This document shows, one piece after another, positions 34,101 to 43,387 of a stretch of 64,000 bases of DNA. The position numbers and the translations under genes were made by a program. Location: positions 7,758,734-7,822,733 of the forward strand of contig OY365822.1 of the NCBI GenBank assembly GCA_959347315.1, given 5' to 3'. Source of the stretch: Bimastos eiseni (Eukaryota > Annelida > Clitellata > Crassiclitellata > Lumbricidae). Under the pieces are notes generated by a model. That model ran no database searches. It saw only the letters and a list, made by a program, of their open reading frames with translations, and was not told the DNA's origin. Positions within the stretch are counted from its first letter, which is position 1, and each line of letters begins with the position of its first letter.

Positions 34101-37100
34101 AACGGCGAGTTATTATTGAGAGCACGCGTGCTATACGGCGAGTTATTATTGAGAGCGCGCGTGGTATACGGCGAGTTATTATTGAGAGCACGCGTGGTAT
34201 ACGGCGAAGTATTATTGAGAGCACGCGTGCTATACGGCGAGTTATTATTGAGAGCACGCGTGCTATACGGCGAGTTATTATTGAGAGCGCGCGTGGTATT
34301 CGGCGAGTTATTATTGAGAGCGAGCGTGGTATACAGCGAGTTATTATTGAGAGCGCGTGTGGCATACGGCGAGTTATTATTGAGAGCACGCGTGGTATTC
34401 GGCGAGTCATTATTGAGAGCGAGCGTGCTATACGGCGAGTTATTATTGAGAGCGAGCGTGCTATACGGCGAGTTATTATTGAGAGCGCGCGTGGTATTCG
34501 GCGAGTTATTATTGAGAGCACGCGTGCTATACGGCGAAGTATTATTGAGAGCACGCGTGCTATACGGCGAGTTATTATTGAGAGCGCGCGTGCCACACGG
34601 CGAGTTATTATTGAGAGCGCTCGTGGTATTCGGCGAGTTATTATTGAGAGCGCGCGTGGTATTCGGCGTGTTATTATTGAGAGCGCTCGTGGTATTCGGC
34701 GAGTTATTATTGAGAGCACGCGTGCTATACGGCGAGTTATTATTGAGAGCACGCGTGGTATTCGGCGAGTTATTATTGAGAGCGAGCGTGGTATACGGCG
34801 AGTTATTATTGAGAGCACGCGTGCTATACGGCGAGTTATTATTGAGAGCACGCGTGCTATACGGCGAGTTATTATTGAGAGCGCGCGTGGTATACGGCGA
34901 AGTATTATTGAGAGCACGCGTGCTATACGGCGAGTTATTATTGAGAGCGCGCGTGGTATTCGGCGAGTTATTATTGAGAGCGAGCGTGGTATACAGCGAG
35001 TTATTATTGAGAGCGCGTGTGGCATACGGCGAGTTATTATTTAGAGCACGCGTGGTATTCGGCGAGTTATTATTGAGAGCGAGCGTGCTATACGGCGAGT
35101 TATTATTGAGAGCACGCGTGGTATTCGGCGAGTTATTATTGAGAGCGAGCGTGGTATACAGCGAGTTATTATTGAGAGCGCGTGTGGCATACGGCGAGTT
35201 ATTATTGACAGCGAGCGTGGTATTCGGCGAGTTATTATTGAGAGCGAGCGTGGTATTCGGCGAGTTATTATTGAGAGCACGCGTGCTACACGGCGAGTTA
35301 TTATTGAGAGCGCTCGTGGTATTCGGCGAGTTATTATTGAGAGCGAGCGTGGTATTCGGCGAGTTATTATTGAGAGCGAGCGTGGTATTCGGCGAGTTAT
35401 TATTGAGAGCACGCGTGCTACACGGCGAGTTATTATTGAGAGCGCTCGTAGTATTCGGCGAGTTATTATTGAGAGCGAGCGTGGTATTCGGCGAGTTATT
35501 ATTGAGAGCGAGCGTGGTATTCGGCGAGTTATTATTGAGAGCACGCGTGGTATTCGGCGAGTTATTATTGAGAGCGAGCGTGGTATTCGGCGAGTTATTA
35601 TTGAGAGCACGCGTACTATACGGCGAGTTATTATTGAGAGCGCTCGTGGTATTCGGCGAGTTATTATTGAGAGCGAGCGTGGTATACGGCGAGTTATTAT
35701 TGAGAGCACGCGTGGTATTCGGCGAGTTATTATTGAGAGCGAGCGTGCTAGACGGCGAGTTATTATTGAGAGCACGCGTGGTATTCGGCGAGTTATTATT
35801 GAGAGCGAGCGTGGTATACGGCAAGTTATTATTGAGGGCGCTCGTGGTATTCGGCGAGTTATTATTGAGAGCACGCGTGGTATTCGGCGAGTTATTATTG
35901 AGGGCGAGCGTGCTATACGGCGAGTTATTATTGAGAGCACGCGTGCTACACGGCGAGTTAATATTGAGAGCGAGCGTGCTAGACGGCGAGTTAGTATTGA
36001 GAGCGCTCGTGGTATTCGGCGAGTTATTATTGAGAGCGAGCGTGGTATTCGGCGAGTTATTATTGAGAGCGAGCGTGGTATTCGGCGAGTTATTATTGAG
36101 AGCACGCGTGCTACACGGCGAGTTATTATTGAGAGCGCTCGTGGTATTCGGCGAGTTATTATTGAGAGCGAGCGTGGTATTCGGCGAGTTATTATTGAGA
36201 GCGAGCGTGGTATTCGGCGAGTTATTATTGAGAGCACGCGTGCTATACGGCGAGTTGTTATTGAGAGCACGCGTGGTATTCGGCGAGTTATTATTGAGAG
36301 CGAGCGTGGTATACGGCGAGTTATTATTGAGAGCACGCGTGCTATACGGCGAGTTATTATTGAGAGCGAGCGTGCTATACGGCGAGTTATTATTGAGAGC
36401 ACGCGTGGTATTCGGCGAGTTAATATTGAGAGCGAGCGTGCTATACGGCGAGTTATTATTGAGAGCACGCGTGCTATACGGCGAGTTATTATTGAGAGCG
36501 CGTGTGGCATACGGCGAGTTATTATTGAGAGCACGCGTGGTATTCGGCGAGTTTTTATTGAGAGCGAGCGTGCTAAACGGCGAGTTATTATTGAGAGCAC
36601 GCGTGCTATACGGCGAGTTATTATTGAGAGCGCGCGTGGTATTCGGCGAGTTATTATTGAGAGCGAGCGTGGTATACAGCGAGTTATTATTGAGAGCGCG
36701 TGTGGCATACGGCGAGTTATTATTGAGAGCACGCGTGGTATTCGGCGAGTTATTATTGAGAGCGAGCGTGCTATACGGCGAGTTATTATTGAGAGCGAGC
36801 GTGCTATACGGCGAGTTATTATTGAGAGCGCGCGTGGTATTCGGCGAGTTATTATTGAGAGCACGCGTGCTATACGGCGAAGTATTATTGAGAGCACGCG
36901 TGCTATACGGCGAGTTATTATTGAGAGCGCGCGTGCTACACGGCGAGTTATTATTGAGAGCGCTCGTGGTATTCGGCGAGTTATTATTGAGAGCGCGCGT
37001 GGTATTCGGCGAGTTATTATTGAGTGCACGCGTGCTATACGGCGAAGTATTATTGAGAGCACGCGTGCTATACGGCGAGTTATTATTGAGAGCGCGCGTG

Positions 37101-38163
37101 CTACACGGCGAGTTATTATTGAGAGCGCTCGTGGTATTCGGCGAGTTATTATTGAGAGCGCTCGTGGTATTCGGCGAGTTATTATTGAGAGCGAGCGTGG
37201 TATACGGCGAGTTATTATTGAGAGCACGCGTGGTATTCGGCGAGTTATTATTGAGAGCGAGCGTGCTAGACGGCGAGTTATTATTGAGAGCACGCGTGGT
37301 ATTCGGCGAGTTATTATTGAGAGCGAGCGTGGTATACGGCAAGTTATTATTGAGGGCGCTCGTGGTATTCGGCGAGTTATTATTGAGAGCACGCGTGGTA
37401 TTCGGCGAGTTATTATTGAGAGCGAGCGTGGTATACAGCGAGTTATTATTGAGAGCGCGTGTGGCATACGGCGAGTTATTATTTAGAGCACGCGTGGTAT
37501 TCGGCGAGTTATTATTGAGAGCGAGCGTGCTATACGGCGAGTTATTATTGAGAGCACGCGTGGTATTCGGCGAGTTATTATTGAGAGCGAGCGTGGTATA
37601 CAGCGAGTTATTATTGAGAGCGCGTGTGGCATACGGCGAGTTATTATTGAGAGCACGCGTGGTATTCGGCGAGTTATTATTGAGAGCGAGCGTGGTATAC
37701 AGCGAGTTATTATTGAGAGCGCGTGTGGCATACGGCGAGTTATTATTGAGAGCACGCGTGGTATACGGCGAGTTATTATTGAGAGCACGCGCGGTATTCG
37801 GCGATTTATTATTGAGAGCGCTCGTGGTATACGGCGAGTTATTATTGAGAGCGCGCGTGGTATACGGCGAGTTATTATTGAGAGCGACCGTGGTATACGA
37901 CGAGTTATTATTGAGAGCGACCGTGGTATACGGCGAGTTATTATTGAGTGCGCGCGTGGTATTCGGCGAGTTATCATTGAGAGCGCGCGTGGTATACGGC
38001 GAGTTATTATTGAGAGCGCGCGTGGTATATGGCGAGTTATTATTGAGAGCGCGCGTGGTATACGGCGAGTTATTATTGAGAGCGCGCGTGGTATACGGCG
38101 AGTTATTATTGAGAGGGCGCAAGGTATACAGCGAGTTATTATTGAGAGCGCGAATGGTATACG
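31137..38163. repeat. 33-bp minisatellite array, about 213 units, no frame-breaking indel
   Basis: Each unit is a nearly invariant 20-bp core, GGCGAGTTATTATTGAGAGC, followed by a 13-bp variable part (for example GAGCGTGGTATTC, ACGCGTGCTATAC, GCTCGTGGTATTC, GCGCGTGGTATAC, ACGCGTGCTACAC). Landmark variants keep perfect 33-bp register across 7 kb. GGCAAG cores stand at 31,730, 32,819, 35,822 and 37,340, separated by exact multiples of 33. Higher-order duplications are visible: a 561-bp (17-unit) step between 31,315 and 31,876, and 759 bp (23 units) between the GAGTTGTTATT variants at 33,018 and 33,777. Because 33 is divisible by three, several frames on both strands stay open for thousands of bases. 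This is a repeat property and no sign of translation is seen. Confidence 0.97.
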
Positions 38164-38625
38164 GCGAGTTATTATTATTATTGAGACCGCGCGTGGTGTA
38201 TGGCGAGTTATTTTTATTATTGAGAGCCCGCGTGGTATAAGGCGAGTTAGTTTTTATTATTGAGAGCGCGCGTGGTGTAACGCGAGTTATTTTTATTATT
38301 GAGAGCGCGCGTGGTATAAGGCGAGTTATTTTTTTTAATAAGAGCGCGCGTGGTATAAGGCGAGTTATTATTATTATTGAGAGCGCGCGTGGTATATGGC
38401 GAGTTATTTTTATTATTGAGAGCACGCGTGGTATAAGGCGAGTTAGTTTTTATTATTGAGAGCGCTCGTGGTGTAACGCGAGTTATTTTTATTATTGAGA
38501 GCGCGAGTGGTATAAGGCGAGGTTTTTTTTATGAGAGCGCGCGTGGTATTAGGCGAGTTATTTTTATTTTTGAGAGCGCGCGTGGTATAAGGCGAGTTAT
38601 TCGTATACGGCGAGTTATTGAAAGC
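38164..38625. repeat. Degenerate distal edge of the array, units lengthened to about 39 bp
   Basis: The core gains T-rich insertions (GAGTTATTTTTATTATTGAG) and the variable part becomes mostly GCGCGTGGTATAA. Stops appear. Array ends often decay because homogenisation acts on the interior. Confidence 0.9.
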
Positions 38626-38636
38626 GTGAGTCTGAG

Positions 38637-38761
38637 CTTAAAACGTGATGGCGACTGAAGCACATGTCCTGAGTCGCCTATCAACCCCGTCGTCCACAGA
38701 ATCCAGTCTTTTGTCATATGATATATGATCCTCATGATAGGTGGTGGTCAATGTACATTTT
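38637..38761 (+). repeat. 125-bp direct repeat, copy 1
   Basis: Near-identical to 39,957-40,081 (spacing 1,320 bp): both start CTTAAAACGTGATGGCGACT and end GGTCAATGTACATTTT. Differences are a few substitutions near the end. It begins right after the minisatellite. Confidence 0.92.
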
Positions 38762-38903
38762 TATCAGTCTCTCAGTCAAGTAATCATGCCCAGATAAGCG
38801 CGCTGTATTGCCTTCGTAAGCAGCCAACTAGGTGCACCGCTGCCGCGCAAGATCACCTCACCCGTAGCCTACGGCCAACAGCCTACACAAGACTGGAGCT
38901 CGC

Positions 38904-39000
38904 TATATAACGGGCGTCACAGCGAATTTGGATCGTTGTCAGTTTGCTTCAGCGGGGCAGAAGTTCTGTCAGTTTTTTCTCGTCGCAGTTTGCCTAGCAG
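38904..39000 (+). promoter_or_regulatory. Candidate TATA promoter and non-coding first exon
   Basis: TATATAA at 38,904-38,910 is followed by a CpG-containing stretch, ending in TGCCTAGCAG at 39,000 and a donor-like GTAATG. This would make a 5' UTR exon of about 65 nt leading toward the exon-1 remnant at 41,103. No direct evidence of use. Confidence 0.25.
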
Positions 39001-39059
39001 GTAATGCGGAAATGTCGACTATATTCGTGTAATATAATTCTATTAGCGATTCTCTCAAG

Positions 39060-39700
39060 TTTACGTTGTTTCATAATACTCTCATATTGAATTCTGGACA
39101 CAAAATTCTTTGGGTCTTTTGGTGGGAGTTCGAAATCGTGCGGGCGCGCGGACGGGGCCCAGTGTTGCAGAACAGGTACTGGAAACAGAGAAGCGGCCTA
39201 GGACTCGTTTCTCCAACTCTTTATCCAGATGACGGATTGGATGAGGTGGTCCTCGGCTGAAGAGACTAGCTGTGGTTGCAGTTCCAGACGGAAGGCAACA
39301 CAGAGTTGCAGCCACGGCGCTATAGAAATCGTCCGTTTAATAATGGAAAGAAACCTTACTATTGTCTTTGATCAGCTGAAGAGACTAGCCCCTCTGTGGC
39401 TGTTGTTCCAGACGGAAGGCAACACCAGGGCTTGAAGTGGAAAAAATGAGGTGCCGGTATGTTTACAGGAACCATTTCCCTCTCCTGCAATATAGCCTAT
39501 GGCTCTTTGGTCGGAGAAGTACCGATATACATGCAGTCGGCCTGGAGAGTTGCTGTTGTGGCATACCGTTTCATACCGTCCCACTTCAAGCCCTGAGCAA
39601 TACAAAGGTGTAGCGTTGGAAATAATCGGCTCTATTGTCTGTGGTCGGCTGTTGACGCAGGGCACTCCACGCCAGAACCGCGTATAATACTGAGACCGAC
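39060..39700. repeat. Two members of the four-copy dispersed repeat family
   Basis: GAAGAGACTAGC, TGTGGTTGCAGTTCCAGACG and GAAGGCAACAC occur at about 39,257-39,302 and again, slightly changed, at about 39,376-39,424. The upstream part (TTGGGTCTTTTGGTGGGAGT and TCGAAATCGTGCG) matches 40,235-40,265. Open frames here are not conserved between members. Confidence 0.6.
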
Positions 39701-39956
39701 CGTGTTGGCTTCATAGACCAGATACAACGCGTCGGGAAAAGCGCATAATGTGCATGAAGCCTGAGTATACCTCGATTATCTCATCCACCCCTCCCCTACT
39801 AACGTCAAAATTTAGCCCAAGGTTGGCGCAAGGAACGGCAAGTGGCACTTCTTCTATCGGGGAGGAAGGGAGAGAGCTTGGTGCTACTCCTCCTTGCAAT
39901 AAGCATCGCACGGGACTGTGTTGCATTTAGTCTTATGTTGTTATGGCCGGTCGTTG

Positions 39957-40081
39957 CTTAAAACGTGATGGCGACTGAAGCACATGTCCTGAGTCGCCTA
40001 TCAACCCCGTCGTCCACAGAATCCAGTCTTTTGTCAAATGATATATAATCCTCATGATAGGTGGTGGTCAATGTACATTTT
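39957..40081 (+). repeat. 125-bp direct repeat, copy 2
   Basis: Matches 38,637-38,761. A shorter related start (GGCTTAAAATGTGTTATTGC) is seen at about 40,936. Confidence 0.92.
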
Positions 40082-40179
40082 ACCAGCTCAAACCAATCAC
40101 ACAATCAGCGCGGTGGCATAAAAATTGGCAATATAATGGAGTTAGTTCACTCGTTAGCTTGTTCAACCTTTCTAGAGCA

Positions 40180-40720
40180 GGAATCTCGTCACAAAAGAAG
40201 CCATAGTAACTGTAAAGTTAAGAAAGAGTCTTAAACCCGTTTTGTGGAAGCTTGAAATCGTGCGCGCGGCGGCATGAGGGCTTAATGTCGCCCAACAGTT
40301 CTGGAAATGGAGAAGTAGGACGTGTCTCGCTACAGATGACAGACTTGAGGCGACGCTCCTCTGTGGTTGCAGTTCCAGGCGGAACGTAACACTGCAGCCA
40401 TGGAAAGAAACACAGAGGTCAGCCATGGAAAGAGACTGCTCTAGAGTTTGGTCGGCTACAGATGAAACGCCCCACCACTCTGGCGCGGTGCCGCTTACAA
40501 TAACCTCGAGAAGGTGGTGGCCTCGGTGGCCACATGATGGAAGACCATGCCCTCGAAGGACGACCAGGGTGTGCATGGAGACAGAGCAGACTTCGATGAC
40601 TTCATCCATCTGGCCATTGACGTAGAAATTTAGCCTCATGGTAGCTCCAGGAACGGCATGTTTAGCACATCTTCTAGCCAGGGAGGGGAAGAGCTCGGTG
40701 CCACTTCCTAGCAACAAGCA
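40180..40720. repeat. Fourth member of the dispersed repeat family
   Basis: GACGCTCCTCTGTGGTTGCA and GTTCCAGGCGGAACGTAACA correspond to 13,915 and 39,275. A minus-strand frame of 181 codons spans it, but the equivalent frames in the other members are broken. Confidence 0.6.
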
Positions 40721-41102
40721 TCTTAAGACTTATTCCTAATGAACTGATGCTGCTATTGTCATCTTATCATGGTTGATTATGTTCGTTGAGGTTAGCTGAT
40801 GATCATCGTTGATGTAATGCGCCCTTGTAGCGCATGGCTTGCTTTACGGCGCTCTAGAATTGGCCATTTAATAATATTAACTAATAATAATGGACGGTGT
40901 TGCGTTTAGTCTTAAGTTGTTTATGGGGGGACGCGGCTTAAAATGTGTTATTGCTGATTTTTTAAAATTATAATTTGTTTATTATAGTTATTACGCCTTT
41001 GACGTGATGAAATTCTCAACGTTTTCAACCAGTTACCAGTACAGTTAGACGACGTGTTCATGTTTGCAGTGTTGGGCCTCTTTTATTGCAAATTGGGTCG
41101 AA

Positions 41103-41147
41103 ATGTCTGAATGTGGAAAACACTTCTACGTCGATTCACAGACATAG
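41103..41147 (+). pseudogene. BIR-UBA family: truncated first exon
   Basis: The 14 codons MSECGKHFYVDSQT plus a TAG match the start of the exon at 29,895 (MSEL...GKHFYVDSQS). The upstream acceptor position reads TTATTGCAA instead of CAG, and the zinc-knuckle part is gone. It is a dead fragment. Confidence 0.7.
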
Positions 41148-41214
41148 CTCAGTTGATTTATAATTTATGATGACAATGAAAACCTTGCAAATGTACGTAA
41201 CTATTTTTTCTGTT

Positions 41215-41292
41215 TTTGGACCTGCTTGCGCACCCCTTGGCAACAAGCGACGGACCCCAAGTGGTCAGCGGACCACAGTTTGAAAACCTCTG
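41215..41292 (-). mobile_element. hAT-like terminus (CAGAGGTTTTCAAACTG type)
   Basis: Minus strand reads GCAGAGGTTTTCAAACTGTG, then GTCCGCTGACC and GGGGTCCGTCGC. Termini beginning CAGNGGTTNTCAAACTGNG are common in hAT-derived repeats of animals (general knowledge). A related end lies at 56,381. Confidence 0.5.
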
Positions 41293-41805
41293 CTTTAACC
41301 AATATGTCGTCGCTTTGCACTCTATTACCCGCTCCTACCTCCCCCAACCCTGTGCCTCTCTCAACTCAAGTTCTGTCCTTCTAATTGAGTTGACAGCCCC
41401 AGCGTGCTGCAACACGTGCATTGATATTAATTCCATATAATATATATATATAATACATTTATATATATATAGCCCATAGCCTATAGCCTATGCCATGATG
41501 TCAAGAGTCTTAGATATAGATAGAGATACAAATCTAATGATAAAGACAAAGATAGAGATAAAGGGTTGCGCCATCATGTCCACATCTTCAGTTTTGAAAA
41601 CGCCATTGTTTGTATGCATGCATGCGGATTTATGAATGCATCAAACAGCTAATATAGAGCAATTTGAGTTCCTCTTAAAAGCGCTGTTCATCAATTCAGC
41701 TGGTCTAAACAATTACGTTTCAAGACGAGTTTTGAGAATGATTGGTGCACAGGACCGAGTACACTTCAGCAGAATACCGAGATGAACAGAGCGCAAATGC
41801 CGATG

Positions 41806-42564
41806 CAGTGTTGGGCACGAGACCAAAACCTCGAGACCAAGGCCGATACCAAGACCGAGAGGTCCAGGACCAAGACCGGGTTGTCCGAGACCAAGACCAT
41901 GACCAAGACCGAGAGATCCAAGACCAGACCGGGTTGTCCGAGACCAAGACCATGACCGATGCTCTTTTTTTATAAACAATTCAATTTATTACGACGCTAA
42001 AACGGAATAACATGCTTAAAACATATTGCTGAAGAATACTAATCTTAACAATAGTCCAGAAACAGTTACAGTATGCGATAGGTAAATACTAAATACTTTA
42101 AGACAAGTAGATTAACGTTCCGTTTGAATGATGTAGGTTTACATGTACTTGTTCTTGGAATTGTAGGTTAATAGTGACTACACGTGGCCGATCACACAAA
42201 TGTTAGATTGATCCAGAACCTTGACATTTGTGAAAGCAAATTTTTAAATGGCTGGCTCCGTTGAAAATGCATTTCTTGCCCACAGTGACATATGTATATA
42301 GACGATCTAAACACCGGTGTCTCTAATCAAAAATAACCGACAAATATAAAAGAAATTGCTCTGATACGGCAAATGATCATGATCGCTAACCTAAGACGGA
42401 GACCAATCCCAAGACCGTTCTTTTAAGACCAAGACCGACGCATCCGATACCAAGACAAAGACTGATGGTCCGAGACCAAGACCTGTGCATTCGAGACCAA
42501 GACCGCAGTTTTCCGGTCTCGAGACCGTCTCGAGACCAACACTACGGTCTCGCGACCACTTCCC
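41806..42564. mobile_element. Non-autonomous hAT-like element, copy C
   Basis: The left end is CAGTGTTGGGCACGAGACC. The right end, on the other strand, is GGGAAGTGGTCGCGAGACCG. Both subterminal regions are built of GACCAAGACCGAGA/GGTCTCGAGACC repeats. The flanks TGCCGATG (41,798-41,805) and TGCCGATA (42,565-42,572) are a candidate 8-bp target duplication, typical of hAT. There is no transposase inside. If the right terminus is CTG, the duplication is offset by two bases, so the exact boundary is uncertain. Confidence 0.65.
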
Positions 42565-42964
42565 TGCCGATAGGTCAGCCGATTTATATGGATCCTGGTC
42601 GGGTCCGCAATTAACTAAGAGGTATAATGAAAGAACGATTTTACTAAAGCTAAATCGAGAAAAGTTGCTTTTTAAAGATAGTGTCGAGGTCCGTTCAGGA
42701 ATCTTTGTCGTCTCCTCTGGCTGCAGAACGCAAATGCAGTAGAAGAATGTTCCGCGAGTATGATCCTGTTAACGGGAAAACACGACGGACTCCCTTTGAA
42801 GTGTGTTCTTGTTCATTGTTCATCAAATGACATTTCTATCGGATCTTTTCTGGTATCACAGTTATCGGGCCCGCTGGGGTGAGATTTTGCATGTTGCTGT
42901 GCTCGGCTTATCAGTCAAATGAGGACAGATCATATATACACCTGAATGAAACGTAGGCCTATGC

Positions 42965-42976
42965 GCCGCATGCGCA
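42965..42976. promoter_or_regulatory. NRF1-like motif upstream of gene 4
   Basis: GCCGCATGCGCA resembles the NRF1 consensus (YGCGCAYGCGCR) and lies about 100 bp before the first coding exon. It is conserved in the duplicate as CCGCATGCGCA near 60,560. No TATA box is close. Function is inferred. Confidence 0.3.
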
Positions 42977-43091
42977 TTTTTCACAATTCAAAGCTCGGCT
43001 TCTAGACCGTACACTCAATCGTATAGGCAGACCGCATTAATCGTGATTGTGATTGTGAATATGATATTTACTATGTCAGAGATTGCTCGCA

Positions 43092-43350
43092 ATGGAAGGT
43101 TGCTATCGACGTGAATCAGGTGGTTTTGTCTGCACGTTCTGCGAAATCCACATAAGAGCCACGGAAGAACCAGAAGCCGCCCATCTGATGCTTCCAGTGG
43201 CGTGTGACAGATCCCCAGCAGACGGTCGACCTTACATACCTCTGGCATCACGTATGTAGAAAACGAGGGCGAAATAATTATTTAAACCATTATTATTCTA
43301 ATATTTAATATCAAACAAATTCGTGCGGAGACATAGTAAAGTAATACTAC

Positions 43351-43387
<37 letters not shown>

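Noticed and set aside
31137..38163. CRISPR-like array of 20-bp repeats and 13-bp spacers
   Set aside because: The 13-bp parts are a small set of recurring alleles and not unique spacers, there are no cas genes, and the context is animal DNA.
30858..38425. Plus-strand 2,460-codon and minus-strand 2,478-codon open frames
   Set aside because: They follow automatically from a 33-bp stop-free unit. Both strands and several frames are open at once, the variable positions show no coding logic, and there is no promoter, start context or domain.
40172..40717. Minus-strand 181-codon frame
   Set aside because: Same repeat family. No conserved frame, no recognisable motif.
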